From Rhodopseudomonas_A palustris_F (lineage in GTDB: Bacteria > Pseudomonadota > Alphaproteobacteria > Rhizobiales > Xanthobacteraceae): a DNA stretch of 64,000 bases. The notes below the pieces were generated by a model that did no database searches, had not been told where the DNA came from, and saw only the letters and a list, made by a program, of their open reading frames with translations. Both the position numbers and the translations under genes were made by a program. Every line of letters starts with the position of its first letter. Positions within the stretch are counted from its first letter, which is position 1. Positions 1 through 10,350 of this stretch are shown one piece after another. The stretch lies in the NCBI RefSeq assembly GCF_000013745.1, contig NC_007925.1, forward strand, positions 1,488,001-1,552,000, read 5' to 3'.

Positions 1-998
1 GCGGCGCCTACGCGCTGCTCGGGCCATCGGGCTGCGGCAAGACCACGCTGCTCAATCTGATCTCCGGCATCGTCACGCCGTCGCACGGCCAGATCCTGTT
101 CGACGGCACCGACGTCACCCGGCTCTCGACCCGCGAGCGCAACATCGCCCAGGTGTTCCAGTTTCCGGTGATCTACGACACCATGACGGTGGGGCAGAAT
201 CTGGCGTTTCCGCTGAAGAACCGCGGCGTGGCGAAAGCCGACATCGACAAGCGCGTCGCCGAGATCGCCGAACTGCTCGATCTTACCCCGCATCTCAAGC
301 GCAAGGCGACGCGACTCACCGCCGACGCCAAGCAGAAGATTTCGCTGGGCCGCGGCCTGGTGCGCTCAGACGTCTCGGCGATCCTGTTCGACGAGCCGCT
401 CACCGTGATCGATCCGCATCTGAAATGGGAGCTGCGCTCCAAGTTGAAGGCGCTGCACCGCGCGCTGGATCTCACCATGATCTACGTCACCCACGACCAG
501 ACCGAAGCTTTGACCTTTGCCGACACCGTGGTGGTGATGCATGACGGACGCGTGGTGCAGAGCGGCACGCCGGAGGAATTGTTCGAAAAGCCGGCGCACA
601 CCTTCGTCGGCTATTTCATCGGCTCGCCCGGCATGAACGTGGTGCCGGCGCAAGTGCGCGGCCGCGAGGCCAAGATCGGCGGCCACGTCATCCCGCTCGG
701 CCGCGCTTACGATCATCTGCCGCAAGGCGCCAAGATCGAGATCGGCGTGCGGCCGGAATTCGTCCATGTCGCGCCGCTGGCGCCGGGCTTGCTTGCAGCC
801 ACGATCGAGCGGATCGACGATCTCGGAAGGGTGCGGTTTGCAAGGGTGCGGGTCGGCGACGTGAAGTTCGCGGCGCGGCTGCCGCCCGGACTTTCGGAGC
901 CAGGCTCGGAAGTCGGGCTGGTGTTCGAGCCGGCGCGGATCCTGGTCTATGCCGATAGCCGCCTGGTCGAAGGCCAGGCGTTGGAGAAGGTGGCCTGA
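1..998 (+). CDS. glpT: Glycerol-type ABC transporter ATP-binding protein GlpT (5' truncated by the window)
   Basis: Nucleotide-binding subunit of an inner-membrane sugar/polyol importer. The frame is open from base 3 and already contains Walker A (GPSGCGKTT, bases 21-47), so only a short N-terminus is missing. The Q-loop (VFQFP), Walker B (ILFDEP) and H-loop (THDQTEA) are clear, and a C-terminal regulatory OB-type extension follows, as in MalK/UgpC proteins. The ABC signature is degenerate: LTADAKQ stands where LSGGQ is expected. The stop overlaps the glpP start (TGATG). The order ATPase-permease-permease-small membrane protein-large binding protein matches the glpSTPQUV glycerol importer of Rhizobium leguminosarum, so I infer the second ATPase GlpT, with GlpS upstream of the window. 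The substrate is inferred from gene order only. Confidence 0.85.
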   Translation, partial: GAYALLGPSGCGKTTLLNLISGIVTPSHGQILFDGTDVTRLSTRERNIAQVFQFPVIYDTMTVGQNLAFPLKNRGVAKADIDKRVAEIAELLDLTPHLKRKATRLTADAKQKISLGRGLVRSDVSAILFDEPLTVIDPHLKWELRSKLKALHRALDLTMIYVTHDQTEALTFADTVVVMHDGRVVQSGTPEELFEKPAHTFVGYFIGSPGMNVVPAQVRGREAKIGGHVIPLGRAYDHLPQGAKIEIGVRPEFVHVAPLAPGLLAATIERIDDLGRVRFARVRVGDVKFAARLPPGLSEPGSEVGLVFEPARILVYADSRLVEGQALEKVA

Positions 999-1900
999 TG
1001 GACAAGACCGTCAACCAGAAAGCCTGGTTCCTGGTGCTGCCGGTGTTCGCCATCGTGGCGTTCTCGGCGATCCTGCCGCTGATGACGGTGGTGAACTATT
1101 CGGTGCAGGACACTTTCGGCAACAACCAGTTCTTCTGGAACGGGGTCGGCTGGTTCAAGGAATTGCTCGACCCTAACAGCGACCTCGGCGAGCGGTTCTT
1201 CGCCTCGCTGGCGCGCAACCTGGCGTTCTCGGCGATCATCCTCGCCATCGAAGTGCCGCTCGGCATCGTGGTGGCGCTGGCGATGCCGCGCCATGGCTGG
1301 ACGGTGGCGCTGTGCCTGGTGATCATGGCGCTGCCGCTGTTGATCCCGTGGAATGTGGTCGGCACCATCTGGCAGATCTTCGGCCGGCCCGACATCGGCC
1401 TGTTGGGCTATTCGCTGAACGGGCTCGGCATCGATTACAACTACGTCTCCAACGCGTTCGACGCCTGGGCCACCGTGGTGGTGATGGACGTCTGGCACTG
1501 GACCAGCCTGGTGGCGCTGTTGTGCTACGCCGGGCTGAAATCGATCCCCGACGCCTATTATCAGGCGGCGCAGATCGACGGCGCCTCGCGCTGGGCGGTG
1601 TTCACCGCGATCCAGCTGCCGAAGATGCACCGCGTGCTGTTGATCGCGGTGCTGCTGCGCTTCATGGACAGTTTCATGATCTACACCGAACCCTTCGTGG
1701 TGACCGGCGGCGGGCCGGGCAACTCGACCACCTTCGTGTCGATCGAGCTGGTCAAGATCGCGCTCGGCCAGTTCGACCTCGGCAAGGCCGCGGCGCTGTC
1801 GATCGTCTACAACCTGATCATCATCATCGTCTGCTGGGTGTTCTACACGGTGATGACCAATGTGGGCTCCGGCCGCGACACCAACCCGGAGGGCGCATGA
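998..1900 (+). CDS. glpP: Glycerol-type ABC transporter permease GlpP
   Basis: 300-residue inner-membrane permease of the MalF/UgpA class. Hydrophobic segments are spread through the protein, and the EAA loop that docks on the ATPase reads YQAAQIDGASRWAVFTAIQL, near residues 187-206. The ATG overlaps the glpT stop by one base and the stop overlaps glpQ (ATGA), indicating translational coupling in one operon. The glycerol assignment rests on gene order shared with the rhizobial glp cluster; the permease fold itself is certain. Confidence 0.88.
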   Translation: MDKTVNQKAWFLVLPVFAIVAFSAILPLMTVVNYSVQDTFGNNQFFWNGVGWFKELLDPNSDLGERFFASLARNLAFSAIILAIEVPLGIVVALAMPRHGWTVALCLVIMALPLLIPWNVVGTIWQIFGRPDIGLLGYSLNGLGIDYNYVSNAFDAWATVVVMDVWHWTSLVALLCYAGLKSIPDAYYQAAQIDGASRWAVFTAIQLPKMHRVLLIAVLLRFMDSFMIYTEPFVVTGGGPGNSTTFVSIELVKIALGQFDLGKAAALSIVYNLIIIIVCWVFYTVMTNVGSGRDTNPEGA

Positions 1901-2724
1901 TGCATAGCGAGCGCGCGATGCATTCGATCCCCGGCCGCCGGCTGATCCTGGCGCTGTATCTGATCTTCCTGCTGCTGCCGATCTATTGGCTGGTCAATAT
2001 GAGCTTCAAGACCAACGCCGAGATCGTCTCGACCATGACGCTGTGGCCGCACCAGCCGACGCTGGAGAATTACCGGACCATCTTCACCGACGAGAGCTGG
2101 TATTCCGGCTACATCAACTCGCTGAAATACGTCGTGATCAACACGGTGCTGTCGATCTCGTTCGCGCTGCCGGCGGCCTATGCGTTCTCGCGCTATCGCT
2201 TCCTCGGCGACAAGCATCTGTTCTTCTGGCTGCTGTCGAACCGGATGGCGCCGGCCGCGGTCTATGCGCTGCCGTTCTTCAACCTGTATTCGGCGATCAA
2301 TCTGTTCGATACGCCCTGGGCGGTGGCGCTGGCGCATTGCCTGTTCAACGTGCCGTTGGCGGTGTGGATTCTCGAAGGCTTCGTCTCCGGCGTGCCGAAG
2401 GAGATCGACGAGACCGCATTCCTGGACGGCTATTCGTTTCCAAAATTCTTCGTCAAGATCATGATGCCGCTGATCGCCTCGGGGATCGGGGTGGCGGCGT
2501 TCTTCTGTTTCATGTTTTCCTGGGTCGAACTGTTGCTGGCGCGCACGCTGACCTCAGTCAACGCCAAGCCGATCTCCGCGGTGATGACCCGGACGGTGTC
2601 GGCCGCCGGGATGGACTGGGGGCTGTTGGCGGCGGCCGGCGTGCTCACCATCATCCCCGGCGCGCTGGTGATCTGGTTCGTCCGCAACTACATCGCGCGC
2701 GGCTTCGCGCTGGGTCGGGTGTGA
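1897..2724 (+). CDS. glpQ: Glycerol-type ABC transporter permease GlpQ
   Basis: 275-residue MalG/UgpE-type permease, partner of GlpP in the membrane channel. The EAA loop is visible as EIDETAFLDGYSFPKFFVKI, followed by the usual hydrophobic C-terminal segments. I chose the ATG at 1897 because it overlaps the glpP stop as ATGA; ATGs at 1900 and 1918 are in the same frame and cannot be excluded. The reading frame stays open far upstream only because it runs through glpP in another frame. A 260-bp gap with a repeat separates it from glpU. Confidence 0.87.
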   Translation: MMHSERAMHSIPGRRLILALYLIFLLLPIYWLVNMSFKTNAEIVSTMTLWPHQPTLENYRTIFTDESWYSGYINSLKYVVINTVLSISFALPAAYAFSRYRFLGDKHLFFWLLSNRMAPAAVYALPFFNLYSAINLFDTPWAVALAHCLFNVPLAVWILEGFVSGVPKEIDETAFLDGYSFPKFFVKIMMPLIASGIGVAAFFCFMFSWVELLLARTLTSVNAKPISAVMTRTVSAAGMDWGLLAAAGVLTIIPGALVIWFVRNYIARGFALGRV

Positions 2725-2793
2725 GGTCGAAGATGTTCGAAATTGAAGAGGAACAGCGCCGCCGTCATTGCGAGGAGCGCTCACGGATCGTGT

Positions 2794-2924
2794 CCCGGGC
2801 GCGGTGCAGCACGAAGTGCTGCTCCGCAGAACCGGGACCTTTACGGATGCGGCGTTCCGTAACGGCCCCGGATCAGCAGCGCACCACGCCCCAAGAGGGG
2901 CGCGTTGCGCTGCGTCCGGGGCAC
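2794..2924. repeat. Interspersed repeat F, copy 1
   Basis: GC-rich element between glpQ and glpU, inside the operon. Its 3' part (from GCGTTCCGTAACGGCCCCGG at about 2852 to GTCCGGGGCAC at 2924) recurs at 62850-62922 in the same orientation. The 5' part also resembles that copy around GAACCGGGACC. No gene fits here. Confidence 0.6.
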
Positions 2925-2984
2925 GCTGTTGCAATCGTCGCGGACCCCTTTGCGCGCAACGACCAACGCGGGAGACGCTAACCC

Positions 2985-3314
2985 ATGGACAACATCGCAT
3001 GGATGGCCTGGACCGCGCCGACCGCGATTTTCTTCGTGCTGTTGGCCGGCACGCTCGCGGTGATGACCTGGCTCGCGGTGGCCTATCCGGAGGCCGAGCG
3101 CGTCGGAATTTTAAGGATTCCCACCACCCGCGGCGACCGGCTGTTTCTGTCGCTGATTTCCGCCGCGGTGATCCATCTGGCGTGGATCGGGTTCGTCGGC
3201 AGTGATCCCTTGGCGACGCTGCCGATCGGCACCGATGGAATTGAAATCTCGAGCCTGTGGCTCGCGACCGTCCTTTCGCTGCTCTTTGCCGTTGCGATCT
3301 TTCGCAACGTCTGA
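2985..3314 (+). CDS. glpU: Small membrane protein of the glycerol transporter operon (DUF2160, GlpU-like)
   Basis: 109-residue protein with about three hydrophobic segments (near residues 10-30, 50-70 and 88-106). It lies between the permease and binding-protein genes, the position of GlpU in the rhizobial glycerol importer, and its length and character fit the DUF2160 family. GlpU's role in transport is not established. The ATG follows GGGAGACGCTAACCC, a usable ribosome site. It may help assemble the importer, but that is inference. Confidence 0.75.
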   Translation: MDNIAWMAWTAPTAIFFVLLAGTLAVMTWLAVAYPEAERVGILRIPTTRGDRLFLSLISAAVIHLAWIGFVGSDPLATLPIGTDGIEISSLWLATVLSLLFAVAIFRNV

Positions 3315-3377
3315 GCGTCGAACACGACAGATCCGGGATCAACCCGGAGCTGAATAAACGACCAACGGAGGAACAGG

Positions 3378-5165
<1,788 letters not shown>

Positions 5166-5191
5166 GCGGCAGGCTCGCATCGCCAAAGCAC

Positions 5192-5217
5192 AAAGGCCGG
5201 GAGCATCCCGGCCTTTT
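5192..5217 (+). terminator. Rho-independent terminator after glpV
   Basis: Perfect 11-bp stem (AAAGGCCGGGA / TCCCGGCCTTT) with a 3-base GCA loop, ending in a TTTT run, 27 bases after the glpV stop. It is nearly symmetrical and could also work leftward. Confidence 0.88.
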
Positions 5218-5296
5218 CCATGAAGCGATCAGCGGCGAACTCAAAGCGGCAGCCGTTTCTGCGCCGGAAGTGTCTCGAAAGACCTTGACCTCTCCA

Positions 5297-5386
5297 CGTC
5301 ATGGCCGGGCTTGTCCCGGCCATCCACGGACACATCGACGGCCTCGCTTGTGGGCGTGGATGCCCGGCACAAGGCCGGGCATGACG
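5297..5386. repeat. Palindromic repeat D, copy 1
   Basis: Inverted pair of about 90 bp with outer arms of the type GTCATGGCCGGGC and GCCCGGC-ATGAC, each half itself a hairpin. It lies between the converging glpV and nemA genes. A second full copy is at 29070-29159 and a half copy at 58341-58361. Confidence 0.7.
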
Positions 5387-5444
5387 CGGTTGGGCCAGAG
5401 CCGGATCTCGCCGGCCTGATCCGCAGCGCGTTAAGGCCGAGGCG

Positions 5445-6548
5445 TTACTGCGCCGCCTGCAGCTTCTCATCCAGCGTCGGGTAGTCGGTGTAGCCCTTGG
5501 CGCCGCCGCCGTAGAACGTCGCCTTGTCGGGCTCGTTGAACGGGCCGCCGCGACGCAGCCGCTCGACCAGGTCGGGATTGGCGATAAACAATTTGCCGAA
5601 CGCGATCAGATCGGCCTCGTCGGCATCCAGCACCTTGTTGGCGAGCGCCAGATCGTAGGCGTTGTTGGCGATGTAGGTACCGTGGAAGCGCTTGCGCAGG
5701 CTCGCATAGTCGAACGGCAGATTGTCCCGCGGGCCGCCGGTCGAGCCCTCGATGACGTGGATATAGACCAGCTTCAGCTTGTTCAGCTCGTCGACGATAT
5801 AGTCGAACAAGGCCTGCGGATTTGAATCCGAGACGTCGTTGGCCGGAGTCACCGGGGAGATGCGAATGCCGGTTCGCTCGGCGCCGATCTCCTCGACCAC
5901 GGCCTTGGAAACTTCGAGCATCAGCTTGGCGCGGTTCTCGATTCCTCCGCCATAAGCATCGGTACGCTTGTTGCTGCTCTCGCGCGCGAATTGATCGAGC
6001 AGATAACCGTTGGCGCCGTGGATCTCGACGCCGTCGAAGCCGGCTTCGATGGCGTTGGCGGCGGCCTTGCGGTAATCCGCGATGATGCCGGGAATTTCGT
6101 TGAGTTCGAGCGCGCGCGGCTCGGAGACGTCGGCGAACTGACCGCCCACATAGGTCTTGGTCTTGGCGCGGATCGCGGACGGCGCCACCGGCGCGCCGTG
6201 GTTCGGCTGCAGGTCGACATGCGAAATCCGGCCGACGTGCCAGAGCTGGATGAAGATCTTGCCGCCCTTCTTGTGCACCTCGTCGGTGACCTTGCGCCAG
6301 CCGGCGACCTGCTCCTTGGAGTAGATGCCCGGGGTGTCCTGATAGCCCTGACCCTGCTGCGAAATCTGGCTGGCCTCGGTAATCAGCAGCCCGGCGCTGG
6401 CGCGCTGGCCGTAATATTCGATCGCCAGAGGATTGGGCACGAAGCCGGCGACGGCGCGGTTGCGGGTCAACGGCGCCATCACGGTGCGGTTGGACAGCGT
6501 GATCGGGCCGAGCTTGTAGGACTCGAACAGTTTGGTCGGAGTGCTCAT
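5445..6548 (-). CDS. nemA: Old Yellow Enzyme family alkene reductase (NemA-like)
   Basis: 367-residue FMN-dependent ene-reductase that reduces activated C=C bonds such as N-ethylmaleimide and enones, and often nitro compounds, with NAD(P)H. Family hallmarks are the N-terminal MAPLTRNRA FMN-binding stretch, QLWHVGRISH, and EIHGANGYLLDQF, which supplies the substrate-binding His/Asn pair. Length matches NemA/XenB enzymes. The start follows a GGGGAGGGG stretch 6-14 bases upstream. It is transcribed alone; an 18-bp inverted repeat lies 87 bases upstream. Confidence 0.9.
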   Translation of the reverse strand: MSTPTKLFESYKLGPITLSNRTVMAPLTRNRAVAGFVPNPLAIEYYGQRASAGLLITEASQISQQGQGYQDTPGIYSKEQVAGWRKVTDEVHKKGGKIFIQLWHVGRISHVDLQPNHGAPVAPSAIRAKTKTYVGGQFADVSEPRALELNEIPGIIADYRKAAANAIEAGFDGVEIHGANGYLLDQFARESSNKRTDAYGGGIENRAKLMLEVSKAVVEEIGAERTGIRISPVTPANDVSDSNPQALFDYIVDELNKLKLVYIHVIEGSTGGPRDNLPFDYASLRKRFHGTYIANNAYDLALANKVLDADEADLIAFGKLFIANPDLVERLRRGGPFNEPDKATFYGGGAKGYTDYPTLDEKLQAAQ

Positions 6549-6634
6549 GGGGGAGGGGTCCTGGACGATTGCAATGGCCTTGAACTGTGTATGGCGCGCG
6601 GGAATGGCAATGCGATCGCCTAAAATAGATGCGT

Positions 6635-6652
6635 TTGCATGATAAATTGCAA
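6635..6652. promoter_or_regulatory. Candidate operator upstream of nemA
   Basis: Inverted repeat TTGCA-N8-TGCAA in the AT-rich nemA upstream region, the only AT-rich patch in this gap. It has the size of a TetR- or HxlR-type operator, which commonly control Old Yellow Enzyme genes, but no regulator gene is adjacent. Confidence 0.35.
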
Positions 6653-6688
6653 TGTCTGATATGCGGTCAGGAAGGATTCAGCACGAAC

Positions 6689-6723
6689 CGACTTTCGGCC
6701 GCCGTCGCGGTGGCCGAAAGTCG
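6689..6723. terminator. Strong hairpin downstream of the DUF1993 gene
   Basis: A 15-bp stem with one G-T pair (outer arms CGACTTTCGGCC and GGCCGAAAGTCG) closes a 5-base loop, 21 bases after the stop of the leftward DUF1993 gene and upstream of nemA. There is no T-run, so it may act as a Rho-assisted terminator or RNA-stabilising stem. Confidence 0.5.
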
Positions 6724-6744
6724 TGACTGAAAGCCGATCCCCGG

Positions 6745-7248
6745 TCAGTTCGCGCCGAGGAAGTCGTGCTTGCCGACCGCGACGCCACTCATCCGCAGGA
6801 TGCCGTGCGCGATGCTGACGTGGAAATAGAAGTTCGGCAGCGAAAAATTGCTGAGGAATTGCTGGCCGGTGAGGGTCGTGGTCTTGGCCGGGCCGCTGGG
6901 GAAGGTGATCTCGCGGGTCGCGGCGCTGTCGAATTGCGCCGGCTTGAAGCCCTGCAGGTAGGCGATGGTCTTGGCGATGCGCTGCTGCAGCTCCTCGAAA
7001 TTGGTCTCGGTGTCCGGCGTCACCGGCACTTCGCTGCCGCTCAGGCGGGCGGCGCCCTTGGTGGCATAATCGCAGGCGAGCTGGACTTGCCGGGTCAACG
7101 GCAGCATGTCCGGAAATAACCTGGTGCCGAGCAGCGTGGCGGGCTCGATCTTCTTGGCGGCCGCATAGTCCGCGGCCTTTTTCAGGCTGGCGGACAGGCT
7201 GCCAAGCATTTGCAGATAGGCAGGCACGGCGAAATCGTAAAAGGACAT
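6745..7248 (-). CDS. DUF1993 family protein
   Basis: 167-residue soluble protein that looks like DUF1993 throughout, starting MSFYDFAVPAYLQMLGSL with later TRLFPDMLPLTRQVQLACD and a C-terminal NFYFHVSIAHGILRMSGVAVG stretch that I quote only in part. The family is related to the DinB four-helix bundle and has no assigned function. It stands alone, separated from nemA by a strong hairpin and from the liv genes by 110 bases. Confidence 0.85.
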   Translation of the reverse strand: MSFYDFAVPAYLQMLGSLSASLKKAADYAAAKKIEPATLLGTRLFPDMLPLTRQVQLACDYATKGAARLSGSEVPVTPDTETNFEELQQRIAKTIAYLQGFKPAQFDSAATREITFPSGPAKTTTLTGQQFLSNFSLPNFYFHVSIAHGILRMSGVAVGKHDFLGAN

Positions 7249-7358
7249 GTGATGCTCGTTTTCATGGGAGATGGCAGCGGGGGTGAAAGATGCTGCTGCA
7301 TGAATTTGGGAACTGCACCGCCGGAATCAACCGCCGGGCCTTGCCCGCGAGAAGTTTT

Positions 7359-8441
7359 CTAGCGCGGTCGGCGGGAACGCGACGTTTCCCGCAACCGGCC
7401 GACGATGCCGGTCGGGAAAAAATACACGCTGGCGATGAACAGCAGCCCGAGCCACAACAGCCAGCGGTCCGGATGCAGCAATCCCGGCAGCAGCGGCAGC
7501 CCGGCTTCGGCGGCGGCATTGGAGGCGAGCCCCATCAGCGCTTGCAGATAATTCTGCGCCAGGATGAAGATGGTGGCGCCGATGATCGCGCCGTAGATCG
7601 TGCCCATGCCGCCGATCACCACCATCAGCAGAATGTCCAGCATGATGGCGAACGACAGCGAGGTGTCGGGGCCGGCATAGCGCAGCCACATCGCGTTCAG
7701 CGCGCCGGCGGAGGCGGCGACCAGCGCGGCGATGCAATTGGCGTAGGTCAGATGAAACACCGTGCGATAGCCGAGCGCCTCGGCGCGGAATCGATTCTCG
7801 CGCACCGCCTGCAAGACGCGGCCGAACGGCGAATTCACCACCCGCAACAGGCCGAGGATCATCGCCGCGCAGCCCACGAAGATGATGTAGTAAGTCAAGG
7901 TGCGGCCGTTGACGGCAAAGCCCAGCACGTCCTTGGCGATGAACACGGTGCCGGGCCGCAGCAATTCCGGCAATTGGAAGCTGCGGCCGTCCTCGCCGCC
8001 GGTCAACCACGACAGTTGTGACGCCAGCACCATGAAAGCCGAGGCCACCGCCAGCGTGATCATCGCGAAGAAGATCGCCTCGACCCGCAGCGAAAACAAC
8101 CCGATGGCGAGCGCCAGCAAGGCGGCCAGCGGCAGGCCGACCGCAAGCCCCAGCGCGATCGCGCTCCAGCTTGGTCCCAGTGTGTAGAGCGCAATCGCGA
8201 TCGCGTAAGAGCCGATGCCGTAGAACATCGTATGCGCGAACGACACCGTGCCGGTGTAGCCGAGCAACAGGTCGTAGGACGCCACCAAGGCTGCGAAGAT
8301 GCAGATCTTGGTGGCGACGTTCAGCGGCTTGGCGCCGGGAAACAGCAAAGGCGCCAGCGCCAAGCCGGCGACGATGGCGATCAACAGCACGCTGAGCAGC
8401 CGGCTGCGCGGCGGATCGCCGGACAGAAGCATCATCGGCAA
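7359..8441 (-). CDS. livM: Branched-chain amino acid/amide ABC transporter permease LivM
   Basis: 360-residue inner-membrane permease of the LivM class with about nine hydrophobic segments. It ends the leftward import operon and starts 4 bases after the livH stop. The conserved GYTGTVSFAHTMFYGIGSYA loop and the EALGYRTVFHL motif (coupling-helix region) are typical. ATGs at codons 3 and 4 are possible alternatives. The substrate cannot be told from sequence: family members carry leucine-type amino acids, urea or short amides. Confidence 0.9.
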   Translation of the reverse strand: MPMMLLSGDPPRSRLLSVLLIAIVAGLALAPLLFPGAKPLNVATKICIFAALVASYDLLLGYTGTVSFAHTMFYGIGSYAIAIALYTLGPSWSAIALGLAVGLPLAALLALAIGLFSLRVEAIFFAMITLAVASAFMVLASQLSWLTGGEDGRSFQLPELLRPGTVFIAKDVLGFAVNGRTLTYYIIFVGCAAMILGLLRVVNSPFGRVLQAVRENRFRAEALGYRTVFHLTYANCIAALVAASAGALNAMWLRYAGPDTSLSFAIMLDILLMVVIGGMGTIYGAIIGATIFILAQNYLQALMGLASNAAAEAGLPLLPGLLHPDRWLLWLGLLFIASVYFFPTGIVGRLRETSRSRRPR

Positions 8442-8445
8442 ATCC

Positions 8446-9456
8446 TCATCGACTCGTCACCGCATAGAGCCCGCGCGGCCGCCACATCAGGATCGCGACC
8501 ATCAGCAGGATATTCGACACCAGCGCCAGCTTCGGCAGCAGGAAGCCGCCGTAATTCGCCACCATCGCAACCAGAAGTGCGCCGATGAAGCAGCCGCCGA
8601 TCGAGCCGAGCCCGCCGATGATCACCACGATGAACACCAGAACGGTGAGATCGTTGCCCATCGAGGCGTGCACCTGCTCGCGATACAGCGCCCACATGAT
8701 GCCGCCGAGCCCGGCCAGCGCCGAGCCGACCATGAACACGCCGAGGAACAGCCGCTTGATGTGATAGCCGAGCGCCTCCACCATCTCGCGGTTCTCCACC
8801 CCGGCGCGGATCAACAGCCCGATCTTGCTGCGGGTCAGCACCAGTTGAATGCCGACGAACACCGCGAGCCCGACGCCCATCGCCAGCAGGCGGTATTTGG
8901 CGATCGCGACGTCGCCGAGGATGAACGAGCCGCGCAGCGACGTCGGCAGCGGCAGCGGAATGATCTGCGGCCCCCACAGCGCGTACAGCGCCTGCTCGGC
9001 GACGATCAACCCTCCGGTGGTCATCAGGATCTGTTTCAGATGCTGGCCATAGACCGGCAGGATCAGCACCCGCTCGACGACAAGGCCGAGCGCGCCGGAC
9101 ATCGCCATCGCGGCAAGCGCCGCGGGCGCCAGCACCGCGAGGTTGAGCCAGAGCGAGTCGGCCTGCACCCAGGCCGCCAGCGGCAACAGCACCAAGGTTG
9201 CGACATAGGCGCCGACCGCGATGAAGGCGCCGTGGCCGAAATTCAGCACGTCCATCAGCCCGAACACCAGCGTCAGCCCCGACGCCATGATGAAGATCAT
9301 CATGCCCATGGCCAGACTCGCCACCGTCAGCGTGATCCAGGTCGAGCCGGAGCCGATCAGCGGCAGCATCAGGAGCGCCAGCAGCACCGGCAGCAGCAGC
9401 GGCAACAGGTCGCGCGGCTGTTTCGGCAGCGCGTCGGTGGCGGCAAGCTCGGTCAT
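8446..9456 (-). CDS. livH: Branched-chain amino acid/amide ABC transporter permease LivH
   Basis: 336-residue permease partner of LivM. Hallmarks are GLMDVLNFGHGAFIAVGAY near the N-terminus and a VIIGGLGSIGGCFIGALLV loop near the C-terminus. Its ATG overlaps the livF stop (ATGA) and livM follows after 4 bases, so the three are probably translationally coupled. Confidence 0.9.
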   Translation of the reverse strand: MTELAATDALPKQPRDLLPLLLPVLLALLMLPLIGSGSTWITLTVASLAMGMMIFIMASGLTLVFGLMDVLNFGHGAFIAVGAYVATLVLLPLAAWVQADSLWLNLAVLAPAALAAMAMSGALGLVVERVLILPVYGQHLKQILMTTGGLIVAEQALYALWGPQIIPLPLPTSLRGSFILGDVAIAKYRLLAMGVGLAVFVGIQLVLTRSKIGLLIRAGVENREMVEALGYHIKRLFLGVFMVGSALAGLGGIMWALYREQVHASMGNDLTVLVFIVVIIGGLGSIGGCFIGALLVAMVANYGGFLLPKLALVSNILLMVAILMWRPRGLYAVTSR

Positions 9457-10175
9457 TGATGCGCCTCCAGGCTGAGGCCGAGCAGGCGTTCCTGCAGCGG
9501 AATGTCATCGGCCAGATCCGCCATGCCGCCGCGATGCACGATGGCGCCGTTGTCCATCACCAGCACCGCGTCGCCGATCTCGCGGGCAGCGTGGAAATTC
9601 TGCTCGACCAGCAGGATGGTGGCGCCGCGCCGCTTGATCTCGGAAAAGCAGTCGATCAACGAGCCGATGATCGCCGGCGCCAGCCCCTTGGTCGGCTCGT
9701 CGATCAGCAAGAGTTGCCGCGGCTCGACGATGGCGCGCGCGATCGACAGCATCTGCTTCTGTCCGCCGGACAGCGCGCCCGCCCGCGACAGCCAGAATTT
9801 CTTCAGCGCCGGGAAGAAGCCGAAAATCCATTCCAGCCTTGCTGTGTCCGGGGCGCCTTCGCGCGCGGCCAGGATCAGGTTTTCCTTCACCGTGAGATCT
9901 GAAAACACCGCCATGCTTTCCGGCACGTAGCCGACGCCGAGCCTGGCGATGTCAGGCGTGGCGATGGTGTCGATGCGCCGGCCGGCGAGCGTAATGCTGC
10001 CGGCCGAGGCCGGCCACAGCCCCATGATGGTGCGCAGCGTGGTGGTCTTGCCGGCGCCGTTGCGGCCGAGCAGCATGGTGGTCTTGCCTTCGGGGACCGC
10101 GAAGTCGACGCCGTGCAGGATGTGATAGCGGCCGATATGGGTGTGCACGCCGCTGAGCGTGAGCAGATCGGTCAT
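9453..10175 (-). CDS. livF: Branched-chain amino acid/amide ABC transporter ATPase LivF
   Basis: 240-residue nucleotide-binding protein. Walker A is GRNGAGKTT, the signature is LSGGQKQM, Walker B is LLLIDEP, and the H-loop region reads LLVEQNFHAA. I start at the ATG at 10175 (MTDLLTLSG). The frame is open to 10256, but that extension is translated repeat C and is not family-like. The repeat separates it from livG. Confidence 0.92.
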   Translation of the reverse strand: MTDLLTLSGVHTHIGRYHILHGVDFAVPEGKTTMLLGRNGAGKTTTLRTIMGLWPASAGSITLAGRRIDTIATPDIARLGVGYVPESMAVFSDLTVKENLILAAREGAPDTARLEWIFGFFPALKKFWLSRAGALSGGQKQMLSIARAIVEPRQLLLIDEPTKGLAPAIIGSLIDCFSEIKRRGATILLVEQNFHAAREIGDAVLVMDNGAIVHRGGMADLADDIPLQERLLGLSLEAHQ

Positions 10176-10209
10176 GCGGCGCTCGCTTTCACGCGAAGGG
10201 CGCTGCCTT

Positions 10210-10310
10210 CTCCCCTCCCCCTTGCGGGGAGGGGTCGGGGGTGGGGGTCCCCGCAATAAACGTTTCCGTTGTCGACCCCCACCCCAGCCCTCCCCGCAAG
10301 GGGGAGGGAG
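10210..10310. repeat. Palindromic repeat C, copy 1, inside the liv operon
   Basis: Two GC-rich blocks in inverted orientation (CCCTCCCCCTTGCGGGGAGG at the left, CCTCCCCGCAAGGGGGAGGG at the right) flank a short AT-rich centre. In RNA this would fold into a very stable structure between livG and livF. Other copies are at 21660, 45118 and 53410. Confidence 0.75.
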
Positions 10311-10350
10311 TTCGGCCGTGGGCGTCGCGAGGACGCCATCAACATCATGC

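Noticed and set aside
10176..10256. N-terminal extension of LivF starting at 10256
   Set aside because: The added residues are translated repeat C, so a start at 10175 is preferred.
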